Shown here one piece after another: positions 52,635 to 60,687 of a DNA stretch of 64,000 nt. The stretch spans positions 3,752,501 through 3,816,500 of the forward strand of contig NZ_CP041767.1 in assembly GCF_022026395.1 (NCBI RefSeq). Reading direction: 5' to 3'. Position 1 is the first letter of the stretch. Each line of letters opens with the position of its first letter. This stretch comes from Brevibacillus brevis. GTDB lineage: Bacteria; Bacillota; Bacilli; Brevibacillales; Brevibacillaceae. The translations under genes and the position numbers were made by a program. Below the pieces are notes generated by a model that was given only the letters and a program-made list of their open reading frames with translations, was not told where the DNA came from and searched no databases.

Positions 52635-53804
52635 ATGAACGAGAACAGATCAAGCCGGATACATGCTCGGCGCAAGCGCTCACGCAGAAAATGGGTACGT
52701 ATGGGAAAGAACACGCTCCTATTTAGCTTGTTGGCCATCTTCGTCGTCGGAACCTACTACCTATTCCAAATTGCCATGGATGGAGAACATGCCAACCCGA
52801 ACACACAGCCTACTCCTGACAATACCGCGAACCAAAAGACTTCTGTGCAGCTCACCTTTGTCGGTGACATCATGATGTCAGGAAATGTTGAGAAAACCTT
52901 ACTCGCAAACAGCTATGACTACCCATATAAACATGTAAGCTCGCTCTTTTTGCAAGATGATATCACCATTGCCAATTTGGAGACGCCTATCACCGTCACA
53001 GGTGTTGCCGCTCAAAACAAGGAGTATGTCTACAAATCATCGCCACTTGCTGTTCCTGCCATGAAAAACGCGGGGATTGATGTGGTGAATCTCGCCAATA
53101 ACCACTCCATGGACCAAGGAGTTCCAGGATTGTTGGATACTTTTGACGCTTTGGACGAAAACCGGATTGAATACGTCGGCGCCGGTAAAGATGCCAGCCG
53201 TGCCTATTCACCTGTATTCATAGAAAAGAACGGCATCAAGATCGCGATTCTCGGCTTCAGCAGGGTCATTCCCGAAACGAGCTGGTTTGCAGGAGATTCC
53301 CAGCCAGGTATGGCCGCTTCCTATGATCCTACACTGGCAGTGAAAGCGATCCAGGATGCGAACAGCCAAGCTGATCTCGTCGTGGTGATTGCACACTGGG
53401 GCAAGGAACGCTCCGACTATCCTGTCGATCATCAAAAAGAGCTGTCCCGTGCCTACATCGATGCTGGTGCAGATTTGATTGTCGGCGGTCATCCCCACGT
53501 ACTTCAAGGCTTTGAACGATACAACGACAAATGGATTGCGTACAGTCTTGGCAATTTCATTTTTACACGGTCAAACGAACCCAAGACTTGGGAAACGATG
53601 GTCCTGCAAGCAAGCTGTACGAAAAGCGGCGATTGTGAACTGACGATGCTTCCGTTTCACGCAGAATTGGGACAAGCCGTACCCATGAATGAAAGCAATG
53701 GCGCTGCCCTGCTAAAACGCATCGAATCCATTTCTGAGAGTGTCGACATTCAAAGTGACGGGCGTGTGCAGCCACGTGCTAAAGCAGTGGAGACTGCCCC
53801 CTGA
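52635..53804 (+). CDS. CapA-family poly-gamma-glutamate system protein
   Basis: 389 residues. A basic N-terminus and one membrane helix (about 31-50) lead to a CapA metallophosphatase-like domain: FVGDIMMSGNVE, IANLETPIT, NLANNHSMDQGV, AHWGKERSDYP and GGHPHVLQG supply the metal-binding Asp, Asn and His residues. In pgs operons CapA/PgsA acts in polyglutamate export; here no capB or capC is near, so a lone enzyme on the cell surface. ATG 52635 follows AAGGGGG. Confidence 0.85.
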   Translation: MNENRSSRIHARRKRSRRKWVRMGKNTLLFSLLAIFVVGTYYLFQIAMDGEHANPNTQPTPDNTANQKTSVQLTFVGDIMMSGNVEKTLLANSYDYPYKHVSSLFLQDDITIANLETPITVTGVAAQNKEYVYKSSPLAVPAMKNAGIDVVNLANNHSMDQGVPGLLDTFDALDENRIEYVGAGKDASRAYSPVFIEKNGIKIAILGFSRVIPETSWFAGDSQPGMAASYDPTLAVKAIQDANSQADLVVVIAHWGKERSDYPVDHQKELSRAYIDAGADLIVGGHPHVLQGFERYNDKWIAYSLGNFIFTRSNEPKTWETMVLQASCTKSGDCELTMLPFHAELGQAVPMNESNGAALLKRIESISESVDIQSDGRVQPRAKAVETAP

Positions 53805-53810
53805 CAAAAG

Positions 53811-53846
53811 AAGCCGTGTTTCCAGATACCTAGAAATACGGCTTTT
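53811..53846. terminator. Terminator between capA-like gene and hom
   Basis: AAGCCGTgTTTC and GAAAtACGGCTT arms with TTTTC on the plus side; partly T-rich on the minus side, so shared by the convergent genes. Confidence 0.7.
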
Positions 53847-53867
53847 CTTCATATGATTCCTCTTCCT

Positions 53868-55133
53868 TTACGCAGATTCAAGAACAGGGAAGCAGCGCAC
53901 TTCTAAGCCAAAATCATTTTTCAACAAAGACTCATGCTCTTCACTGATTCCTGTCACGATCAAGCCTGCGCGCAAGACGCCACCCAAATCGAATTGGACT
54001 TTTAGCTTATGTACGTTCACTCCTGCCTGCTGAAGGAAATGCAAGACTCGGTCTGGCGTCGCAGTATGACATGAGCCCTCAAGATAACACAGGACGTGTT
54101 CTGCCGAGTCCGATGTAGCTCCAGCTTTGTCAGCCGTTTTTTCTTTCCAGGTAGGATGCGGCGTGAATGGCTGTGTCAATAAATAGGCCAAATCCTCCAC
54201 GACTGCACTTGCTGTAGGAAGCTCTCCCGCCCCTCTTCCTGTAAACAGCAAGTCTCCCACGATGTTGCCGGATAGCTGGACAGCATTAAATGCGTCGTGG
54301 ATTTGCGCCAACGGATGGCTCAGCGGAAGCATGGTTGGTTCAACAGATAGGCGAATTCCTTTCTCAGCTTGATAGGCCTGTGCGATCAGCTTGATCCGAT
54401 ACCCCAGCTCGCTTGCAATCCGAATGTGACCTGCTGACAAATCTGCAATTCCTTTACGAACAACATCCGCTAAAGGCAGCGATTCTCCGTAAACAAGCTG
54501 TGCCAAGATATACAATTTGTACATAGCATCGAAGCCTTCTACATCCGAACGAGGGTCTGCTTCCGCATAGCCCAGCTCCTGCGCTTGCTTGAGCACCTCC
54601 TGATATGAGAGCTGCTCTGCTTCCATTTTCGTCAAGATGAAGTTCGTTGTTCCGTTGAGAATACCGCGAACACCTTGGATATCATTCGTGCGAAGGAACT
54701 GCCTCAGCACACTCAAGATCGGGATGCCCCCTGCCACACTCGCTTCATAGGCAAGATGCACTTGATGCTGATTTGCCAAATCGACTAGCTCTGTTCCTTT
54801 TTTCGCCAGGAGCTCTTTGTTGGCAGTTACCACATGGCAGCCCTTTTTGATCAAAGCACGAACGTAGTCATAGGTAGGTTCTACACCGCCCATGACCTCC
54901 ACCACGATATCCACATCGCTTCTCAATACATCCTCAAAATCTGTTGTCAATAAAGCCGGGTCGACATGAACCGCCCGCTCTTTTTCCGAGTCACGCACCA
55001 ATGCCTTGACGATCTCAATTCGTTTTCCCAGACGAGTAGCCAGCTTCTCCTGTTGCGAGCGAATCGTTTTGATTACGCCTCCACCCACTGTCCCCAATCC
55101 CAATAATCCTACGCGTACCACTTCTGCACTCAT
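53868..55133 (-). CDS. hom: Homoserine dehydrogenase
   Basis: 421 residues. An N-terminal NAD(P) fold begins VRVGLLGLGTVGGGV, then VEVMGGVEPT, TANKELLAKKG, ASVAGGIPIL (catalytic Lys/Glu region), GILNGTTNFILTKM and AEADPRSDVEGFDAMYKL; the C-terminal ACT domain is present (about 340-421). It makes homoserine, the branch point to threonine and methionine. The ATG at 55133 follows GGGGTGG. It is preceded by two SAM-I riboswitches, which puts it under SAM repression. Bacillus subtilis hom is not known to be an S-box gene. Confidence 0.95.
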   Translation of the reverse strand: MSAEVVRVGLLGLGTVGGGVIKTIRSQQEKLATRLGKRIEIVKALVRDSEKERAVHVDPALLTTDFEDVLRSDVDIVVEVMGGVEPTYDYVRALIKKGCHVVTANKELLAKKGTELVDLANQHQVHLAYEASVAGGIPILSVLRQFLRTNDIQGVRGILNGTTNFILTKMEAEQLSYQEVLKQAQELGYAEADPRSDVEGFDAMYKLYILAQLVYGESLPLADVVRKGIADLSAGHIRIASELGYRIKLIAQAYQAEKGIRLSVEPTMLPLSHPLAQIHDAFNAVQLSGNIVGDLLFTGRGAGELPTASAVVEDLAYLLTQPFTPHPTWKEKTADKAGATSDSAEHVLCYLEGSCHTATPDRVLHFLQQAGVNVHKLKVQFDLGGVLRAGLIVTGISEEHESLLKNDFGLEVRCFPVLESA

Positions 55134-55162
55134 TCTAACCACCCCATACCCCGAATTTTGGA

Positions 55163-55199
55163 TAAAAAGAAAAAGCCATCTTCGATAAGAAGAAGGCTT
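55163..55199 (-). terminator. Terminator of the proximal SAM-I riboswitch
   Basis: On the minus strand AAGCCtTCTTC and GAAGAtGGCTT arms with a 5-base loop, then TTTTTCTTTTT. It lies 30 bases before the hom start and is the expression platform of the second S-box. Confidence 0.85.
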
Positions 55200-55220
55200 G
55201 TAAGTAGCTAATGCTCCCCC

Positions 55221-55331
55221 TCCTTATCTCCCAGGACGTATATGTCCTGCAGGAATTGGCACCTTGTCACAAAATATGCGTGACGGTTGCCGGGCTTCAT
55301 CGGGCCAGTCCCTCCACCTCTCTGGATAAAG
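55221..55331 (-). promoter_or_regulatory. SAM-I riboswitch (S-box), proximal copy
   Basis: The minus strand contains all S-box core elements: GATAAAG.. P1 strand, GAGAGGTGGAGGGACTGGCCC, GATGAAGCCCGGCAACC, a variable stem, then AAGGTGCCAATTCCTGC and the closing P1 strand CCTTATC/GATAAAG. It binds S-adenosylmethionine and then favours the terminator at 55163-55199. It is the second in line before hom. Confidence 0.93.
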
Positions 55332-55344
55332 AAAATATGAAATT

Positions 55345-55373
55345 AAAAAACCTTCTTCGCTAAGAAGAAGGTT
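55345..55373 (-). terminator. Terminator of the distal SAM-I riboswitch
   Basis: AACCTTCTTC and GAAGAAGGTT form a perfect 10-bp stem with a 5-base loop, followed by six T and an AT-rich tail on the minus strand. Confidence 0.88.
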
Positions 55374-55395
55374 CATCTACCAATGGAGTAACCCG

Positions 55396-55503
55396 CTTCT
55401 TATCTTTCGAGACGAAACGTCTCGCAGGAATTGGCACCTTGTCGCTATATGCAACGGTTGCCGGGCTTCATCGGGCCAGACCCTCCACCTCTCTGGATAA
55501 GAA
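55396..55503 (-). promoter_or_regulatory. SAM-I riboswitch (S-box), distal copy
   Basis: Same core as the proximal copy: GAGAGGTGGAGGGTCTGGCCC, GATGAAGCCCGGCAACC, a short variable arm, AAGGTGCCAATTCCTGC, with P1 TTCTTATC pairing with GATAAGAA. The two copies are alike in the core but differ in the P3/P4 loops. It is the first to be transcribed and has its own terminator. Confidence 0.94.
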
Positions 55504-55524
55504 CCATTTATGCTGTTGAGCTTT

Positions 55525-55553
55525 ATTCTAAGAAATTCCAAGGCAAGCGTCAA
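55525..55553 (-). promoter_or_regulatory. Sigma-A promoter of the SAM-riboswitch-hom unit
   Basis: On the minus strand TTGACG (55553-55548) and TAGAAT (55530-55525), spacer 17 bases. It starts transcription about 15-20 bases before the first aptamer. Confidence 0.75.
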
Positions 55554-55598
55554 CAAAATTCTTTCTTTTCTGATTGCAAGCTGATTTTGGCAAAGCTT

Positions 55599-55736
55599 TC
55601 AGTTGTAGGTGAACAGGCTTTCTACCTCTTCCATACTGCAGCAAGTGCAATGAAACACGCCCTCGTGGCAGTCCTCAGGCAGCTCCTTTTCCTCAACATA
55701 TCCGCACCATTGGCAAATAAAAACTTGAATCATCAT
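55599..55736 (-). CDS. 45-residue zinc-ribbon-like protein behind a cobalamin riboswitch
   Basis: MMIQVFICQWCGYVEEKELP begins the protein. Cysteines lie at 8, 11, 23, 30, 32 and 33 and His at 24 and 29, arranged as CxxC ... CH ... HCxCC, which looks like a zinc or cobalt site. No membrane helix or signal. The ATG at 55736 overlaps the previous ORF's TGA and is preceded by GAGGAGGAGGG, a strong site, so translation is coupled to it. It lies between the cobalamin riboswitch and the hom promoter. I do not know a named family. A cobalt, zinc or B12-related role is only suggested by the riboswitch. Confidence 0.6.
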   Translation of the reverse strand: MMIQVFICQWCGYVEEKELPEDCHEGVFHCTCCSMEEVESLFTYN

Positions 55737-55861
55737 ACGCCCTCCTCCTCTTTTATCCTGCCCAAAATAAAAAAAGCATTTTCCGCTCGACCGTGACGAT
55801 CGTTAGAAAATGCCAGAAAAGGAGGGACGTACTTGTCCACTCGCTGTTTTTCGCAAGCCAT
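55733..55861 (-). CDS. 42-residue ORF running through the cobalamin-riboswitch terminator
   Basis: ATG 55861 follows TAGGGAGGTG by 7 bases, at the end of the cobalamin aptamer. The product is basic and hydrophilic (MACEKQRVDKYVPPFLAFSN, then ..AENAFFILGRIKEEEGV). Its coding region includes the intrinsic terminator at 55764-55813, so translating ribosomes would cover or melt it. The stop TGA overlaps the next gene's ATG. This could be a leader peptide, a real small protein, or chance; I favour leader or uncalled small gene, at low confidence. Confidence 0.4.
   Translation of the reverse strand: MACEKQRVDKYVPPFLAFSNDRHGRAENAFFILGRIKEEEGV
55764..55813 (-). terminator. Terminator of the cobalamin riboswitch
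   Basis: On the minus strand GCATTTTC and GAAAATGC arms (55776-55783 and 55806-55813) with an inner CGA/TCG hairpin, then TTTTTTTATTTT. It is the expected OFF structure when B12 is bound. Confidence 0.85.
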
Positions 55862-55884
55862 CTCTAACACCTCCCTATCTCCCG

Positions 55885-56092
55885 TAGGTCTATCAGTGTT
55901 GTCGAAACAGGCAGGTCTCCTGACTATGGGTTCATCGTCTAGCGTCGCCTTCCCCGTCTATTTGGATAGACCAGTGGCTTGTTGGACGCTGACTCCCCTC
56001 TTACAGTGGCGGGACCGTGTCGGATTTGCACCGAGCTTCCCTATTATCCTTGGGGCGAATTGGTAACGCCCTAAGGAACCTGTTTCCACCTA
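55885..56092 (-). promoter_or_regulatory. Cobalamin (adenosylcobalamin) riboswitch
   Basis: The minus strand has the conserved sequence GGTGCAAATCC region (CGGTGCAAATCCGAC), the GCCACTGTA core, and the B12 box AGTCAGGAGACCTGCCTG at the 3' end, with TAGGT/ACCTA closing P1. It sits 31 bases after the DinB-like gene. The aptamer is followed by the 55764-55813 terminator and two small ORFs. Confidence 0.92.
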
Positions 56093-56123
56093 TGAAATTG
56101 TCTTTTCTTGCTACTCTCCTCAG

Positions 56124-56687
56124 TTATTTTTCCGTGTATTGCGAACCTTGTTCGTGGGCCAGTTGCCATTCCTTCCCCAAATACCGCTCTTTCAAAATGG
56201 TAGTGTGGTGAGCTTCATGTCCAGCAATCACGTAGGCCAATGTCCTTGCAGATAGTTTGTTTCCGTTGGCAAGTCCTGTACGCGTCCATGCTTCCGGAGA
56301 GATTCCGCGGACCTGCGCGATGGTGGAAGCACGAACAGCCTTGTACTCTTCCAATAAATCTGAGAGGTCTCTTAGTTGAAAGCCCCCGTGTTCAACAAAA
56401 GCATTCTCATCAAAACCGACGAGGGGTGTCTGATCTCCTCTCGCAATTCTCAACAAGCGATAGCTCATGATGCGTTCTGTATCGACGAGATGACCCAAAA
56501 CCTCTTTTACCGTCCATTTGCCTGGTGCATACCGATAATCAATTTGCTCGGGCGCAAGTGAGGAAAATAATGCGACTTGCCTCTCTCCTTGTTGTGTGAG
56601 GATCGTTTGCAGCTCCCCCTCCGGTACAAGTCCAATATAATAGTCAAAATAAGCAGCGTATTCATCCCGCTCTGGTCGTCTGAGCAT
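56124..56687 (-). CDS. DinB-fold (DinB_2) protein, putative metal-dependent thiol transferase
   Basis: 187 residues of the DinB/YfiT four-helix bundle. The metal-binding histidines are LGHLVDTERIMSYRL (His ~65) and AGHEAHHTTILKERYL (two His near 155). Relatives include bacillithiol S-transferases and damage-inducible proteins. ATG 56687 follows GAGGAGTGGG; an ATG at 56708 that overlaps the upstream stop has no site. It ends the minus-strand run coming from zwf. Confidence 0.82.
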   Translation of the reverse strand: MLRRPERDEYAAYFDYYIGLVPEGELQTILTQQGERQVALFSSLAPEQIDYRYAPGKWTVKEVLGHLVDTERIMSYRLLRIARGDQTPLVGFDENAFVEHGGFQLRDLSDLLEEYKAVRASTIAQVRGISPEAWTRTGLANGNKLSARTLAYVIAGHEAHHTTILKERYLGKEWQLAHEQGSQYTEK

Positions 56688-56704
56688 ACGTTTCCCACTC
56701 CTCG

Positions 56705-57346
56705 TCATTCAGTTTCGATAGACAAATTGCTATGTAAACCTTCAAACAATAGGACCCTTGCCGGGGCTGCATCGGTGCCAATCAGCTTGAGTGGGGCAGC
56801 TACCAGAAAGTACTCGCCTGGTGGGACCTCTGCTAGCCGCAAGCCTTCTATGACAATGACTCCCGCTGCAAACAGCTTTTTATGTGTGGGGTGACCCTCC
56901 TGGCTACGTTCGATTCCAAGTGCATCAGTGCCAATGCCCCGCACCCCCAGCTCACTTACATATTCTGCACCTTCCTCTGACAGAAAGATGAATTCAAAAG
57001 AGAACGCCTCTTCAAAAGAGTTTTTCGTTTTAAACAGGACAAAATCTCCTCGCGCAAGATCGAATCTCTCCAAGTCAGCGCGTGTGATCCTGTCTTCTAC
57101 CGCTGTGAGATCGAGAACCTTGCAATTGCCAACTAGCTTCTCCAAGGAAATACTCTCAAATGTATCGCCAGCATTCACCATGTGCAGGGGAGCATCCACA
57201 TGGGTACCCGTGTGAAGGTCCATATCGATTCTCGATTCGGTTACATACCCACTGGTAGCCGTATGTATTTTCGGCTGCTTTTCCGGCTTGTTTTTATATA
57301 CCGTCATTCCTTCGTACACGGTGGCGGTTACATCATACATTTTCAT
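56705..57346 (-). CDS. Cyclase-family protein (kynurenine formamidase-like)
   Basis: 213 residues. The metal motif H-x-GTH-x-DAP-x-H is intact (DLHTGTHVDAPLH, residues 42-54), with YDVTATVYEGMTVY before it and VIVIEGLRL near the end. Family members include kynurenine formamidase and other amide hydrolases. A second member of the family is at 59980-60600. It overlaps or abuts the DinB gene and follows the oxidoreductase by 21 bases. Confidence 0.82.
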   Translation of the reverse strand: MKMYDVTATVYEGMTVYKNKPEKQPKIHTATSGYVTESRIDMDLHTGTHVDAPLHMVNAGDTFESISLEKLVGNCKVLDLTAVEDRITRADLERFDLARGDFVLFKTKNSFEEAFSFEFIFLSEEGAEYVSELGVRGIGTDALGIERSQEGHPTHKKLFAAGVIVIEGLRLAEVPPGEYFLVAAPLKLIGTDAAPARVLLFEGLHSNLSIETE

Positions 57347-57367
57347 CCCAAACCCACTCCCCTTTGC

Positions 57368-58357
57368 CTACTGTTTTTTTCGATCCGCTGGAAAAGCAAT
57401 GCCCATCTGTCTTCTCGCTTCATCCATGACCTGCATGGCCATTTTGGAAACTTCATGCGAATTCGTTGCGGATTGTCTGGCCCCAATCCTTGCCAAGCGC
57501 AAGAATTCTCTTATTTCATAGTGCATAGTCTTCGGGGTCTGTGGCCTTGTTACTTGCTCGATTCGTCCGTCCCTGTAACGAATGTCCACTTCTTTGAGAT
57601 GGTTGATTCGATCGATTACCATCGTGGCGTCCTCCCCTTGAATTTCTGCTGGCTGATAGGAGGTCGTAATTTTCGAGTAGCTAATGATGGCATCCATCTG
57701 GCGATATTTCAACAGCATACTGCCTTCTCCATCCACGCCAGAATCAAGCACAATTCCTCCTGCTTTGACGTCGTCTGGTCTGCCAAAAAGGATGAGTAAC
57801 GGATATAGACAATAGATACCGATGTCCATCAAGGCTCCGTTTGAAAAAGCAGGATCAAAAGCACGTAAAACCTTCCCTTCGCGGTAGGCGTCATAGCGCG
57901 AAGAATATTGGCAATTGCTCGCAATAAAACGTCGTATTTTTCCCAGCTTGTGAAGGTTGTCTTGTATCGCAAAAAAATTGGGCAACAGTGTAGATTTGAC
58001 AGCCTCCATGAGAAGCACGTCATTTCTTTTCGCTGCCTCGATCATTTCTTCTACCTCAATTGCATTGGAAGCGAGTGGCTTTTCACACAATACGTGCAGC
58101 CCCGCGTCCATGCACTGGATCGCTTGTTCCGCGTGGCAGGAGTTGGGGCTCGCAATATAGACCGCGTCAATATTTTTGCTTGCAGCCATTTCTTCTAGGC
58201 TGCTATAGGCGAATGGAGCATGGTACTTGTCAGCGATTTCCTTGGCGCGTTCGATGGTACGTGAATAAACAGCCTGAAGAGAAAATCCTTCTACTTCTTG
58301 ACCAGCCTGGATAAATTCCTCGGTGATCCAGTTCGTTCCGATTACGCCAAATCGCAT
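57368..58357 (-). CDS. Gfo/Idh/MocA-family oxidoreductase
   Basis: 329 residues: N-terminal Rossmann fold (FGVIGTNWITEEFIQAG), IDAVYIASPNSCHAEQAIQCM and the catalytic CEKPLAS motif, then a C-terminal dimerisation/substrate sheet. Typical substrates are sugars or inositols with NAD(P). ATG 58357 follows GGGAGCGG. It lies 23 bases downstream of zwf, so likely co-transcribed. Confidence 0.9.
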   Translation of the reverse strand: MRFGVIGTNWITEEFIQAGQEVEGFSLQAVYSRTIERAKEIADKYHAPFAYSSLEEMAASKNIDAVYIASPNSCHAEQAIQCMDAGLHVLCEKPLASNAIEVEEMIEAAKRNDVLLMEAVKSTLLPNFFAIQDNLHKLGKIRRFIASNCQYSSRYDAYREGKVLRAFDPAFSNGALMDIGIYCLYPLLILFGRPDDVKAGGIVLDSGVDGEGSMLLKYRQMDAIISYSKITTSYQPAEIQGEDATMVIDRINHLKEVDIRYRDGRIEQVTRPQTPKTMHYEIREFLRLARIGARQSATNSHEVSKMAMQVMDEARRQMGIAFPADRKKQ

Positions 58358-58380
58358 CTCATCCGCTCCCTTTTCTTTTT

Positions 58381-59880
58381 CTATCTCGTTGCAGTGACTG
58401 GCACTCGTTCTTCGACCTTATCCAGCCACCACACGAATCCGTCTGCTGCAAGCAATTGCTCTGCGGCCTTTGGTCCGAATGAGCCGGCTTCATACGTAAA
58501 GAGCGGTACCAAATTTTCAGCGAAGGCTTCCAAAATCGGTGTCACCCACTCCCACGACAACCGGACCTCATCCCAATGCGCAAAGTAAGTGGAATCCCCC
58601 CGGAGTGCATCGAACAAGAGCAGCTCGTACGCTTCTGGCACGTCTTTTGTCCCTGCACTGAAATCTACCGTCACCGGCTCAATCTTACCGCTATTTGTCG
58701 GATTCTTACTATTTACCTGCAAAGCAATACCTTCGTTCGGATTCACGCTAATAATCAACAAATTAGGCGATGTCGTTTCATTTTGCTCCTGATATAGCTT
58801 TTCGTGCGGATTTTTGAACTCAATGACGATCCTTGTTGATTTTTCTTGCAGTCTTTTGCCCGTGCGAATATAAAAAGGTACCCCTTGCCAAAACGGGTCA
58901 TCAATCCAGACACGAGTGGCAATATACGTTTCTGTCATGGAAACTGGATCGACACCAGGCTCGTCCCTGTAGCCAGCTACAGGCGTTCCTTGAATATGTC
59001 CTGCGCTATACTGACCGCGAATAACGTGGGTCCCGACTTCTTCTTTCTTCATCGGACGCACGGCTGCCATTACCTTGCGTTTTTCTTCGCGGATATGAGC
59101 GGATGTGATTCGCTTCGGAAGCTGCATGGCGATGATCATGAGCATTTGCAACATGTGATTTTGAAGCATGTCACGCAGTGCTCCAACTGGCTCGTAATAT
59201 CCAGCCCGATCCTCGACGCCGACCGTTTCATTCGCCGTAATTTGCACGTTGGCGATGAACTGATTGTTCCAGAGAGCCTGAAAGACCGGGTTCGCAAATT
59301 CGAGAGCCTCGAGGTTTTGCACCATCGGTTTTCCCAAGTAATGGTCAATGCGATAAATTTCTTCTTCCGAAAATGCTTTCCCCAGCTTTTCATTCAATTC
59401 TTTCGCGGATTGCAAATCATGTCCAAACGGTTTTTCAATGATCAGGCGCTTCCAGCCTGTCGTTGAACCGAGCCCGCTGGCTTTGACATTGGTTGCAATT
59501 CCCTCGAAAAATTGCGGGGCCACTGACAAGTAAAACATCCGGTTTTGCGGAATCTGCAGCTCTTGCTCTCTTTGCAGGACTAGATCATGTAACGTAACAT
59601 AAGCACGCGGTTCCATGACATCTACTTCCGCATAGCGACAAGCAGACAAGAAAGCATCTAGTTCGTGGGAATCAATCTGGGCCCGACGGGAAAACTCATG
59701 GACAGAATGGCGAACAGATTCCTGAAATTCGTCATCAGACCACGCCCTTCTCCCCACGCCGATAATCGAAAAAGCGGCAGGCAACTTTTGATCGACATAT
59801 AAATTGAAGAGCGCAGGGAAAATTTTGCGTTTTGCTAAATCTCCTGTCGCGCCAAAAAGGACAAAGGTCATCGCTTCCAT
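58381..59880 (-). CDS. zwf: Glucose-6-phosphate 1-dehydrogenase
   Basis: 499 residues. VLFGATGDLAKRKIFPALF (NADP site), the IEKPFGHDLQSA segment and the catalytic RIDHYLGKPMVQNL are complete, and the C-terminal FIRTGKRL domain is present. It makes 6-phosphogluconolactone in the pentose phosphate pathway, whose rpe is also in this window. It begins the likely zwf-oxidoreductase-cyclase-DinB operon. Confidence 0.96.
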   Translation of the reverse strand: MEAMTFVLFGATGDLAKRKIFPALFNLYVDQKLPAAFSIIGVGRRAWSDDEFQESVRHSVHEFSRRAQIDSHELDAFLSACRYAEVDVMEPRAYVTLHDLVLQREQELQIPQNRMFYLSVAPQFFEGIATNVKASGLGSTTGWKRLIIEKPFGHDLQSAKELNEKLGKAFSEEEIYRIDHYLGKPMVQNLEALEFANPVFQALWNNQFIANVQITANETVGVEDRAGYYEPVGALRDMLQNHMLQMLMIIAMQLPKRITSAHIREEKRKVMAAVRPMKKEEVGTHVIRGQYSAGHIQGTPVAGYRDEPGVDPVSMTETYIATRVWIDDPFWQGVPFYIRTGKRLQEKSTRIVIEFKNPHEKLYQEQNETTSPNLLIISVNPNEGIALQVNSKNPTNSGKIEPVTVDFSAGTKDVPEAYELLLFDALRGDSTYFAHWDEVRLSWEWVTPILEAFAENLVPLFTYEAGSFGPKAAEQLLAADGFVWWLDKVEERVPVTATR

Positions 59881-59979
59881 CTACTTTTTCATTCCCTTCA
59901 TACGTACGCCGTAATGATGGTTTTTTTGTCGTTACCCTGTTATTATTCGAGAAAATCACTGCTTTATCAATATGCAGCC

Positions 59980-60600
59980 TTACGAACGACGCAAGATTGC
60001 ACGTACCGGACTTCCATCTGCTTCTACCAAAGACAGCGGCAGTGCGATCAGTTCGTAATCTCCCGGTTCGACATGATCGAGCAGAAGCCCCTCCAAAATA
60101 TGAATATCCTGCTGGTGAAGTCCATGATGAGCAGCCAGTTCCTTGCTGTCTAGCGGATCGACAGATGGGACATCTACTCCAATCAGCCGAATGCCTTTTT
60201 GGGCGAGAAACGCTGGCAAGTCCGCTCGCAGATGACAGATGGTTGACGGAAATTGATGGGGATCGCTCCATGATAACGTTTTGAGCAGCAAGCGTTCGAC
60301 CCCCTCCAGATCAACCTGGACAAAATCTTCTGGGCCAATGCTAGAACGTCCAGTAAGCTCCACCACTCTTGCCTCTCCGATGTACAAGTCTAGGGGCAAT
60401 TCAGCTATTTTTCGGCCATCGTCATCGAAATGAAACGGAGCATCCACATGGGTACCTGTGTGAACACTCATGGTTACTTTACCGACATTGACTGAGCCAC
60501 TCTCCGTTTTGGGCCAGTTTACTACATAGTGAAAGGGAGTGTCACCTGGCCAGGTCGGCATACCTGCCATGAACGGACGGGATATATCTATTATTTTCAT
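59980..60600 (-). CDS. Cyclase-family protein (kynurenine formamidase-like), second copy
   Basis: 206 residues with IDISRPFMAGMPTWPGDTPF, the metal motif in SVHTGTHVDAPFHF, GVDVPSVDPLDSKELAAHH and a closing ALPLSLVEADGSPVRAILR. It is more like bona fide kynurenine formamidase KynB than the first copy. ATG 60600 follows GGTGGAG. No kynA or kynU is in the window. Confidence 0.85.
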   Translation of the reverse strand: MKIIDISRPFMAGMPTWPGDTPFHYVVNWPKTESGSVNVGKVTMSVHTGTHVDAPFHFDDDGRKIAELPLDLYIGEARVVELTGRSSIGPEDFVQVDLEGVERLLLKTLSWSDPHQFPSTICHLRADLPAFLAQKGIRLIGVDVPSVDPLDSKELAAHHGLHQQDIHILEGLLLDHVEPGDYELIALPLSLVEADGSPVRAILRRS

Positions 60601-60687
60601 CGCGTATTCTCCACCTTCCAGCAACTGTTAGCGCCTATACTCAGCGTACAAAAAAGACTGTATTGAGTCAATATTCTAACATTTGCA

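Noticed and set aside
53868-55600. T-box leader before hom
   Set aside because: No AGGGTGGNACCGCG-like box; the two SAM-I aptamers explain the leader.
57182-57799. Long plus-strand frame (205 codons)
   Set aside because: Antisense to the cyclase and oxidoreductase genes, which have full motif support.
58846-59466. Long plus-strand frame (206 codons)
   Set aside because: Antisense to zwf; arises from its codon bias.
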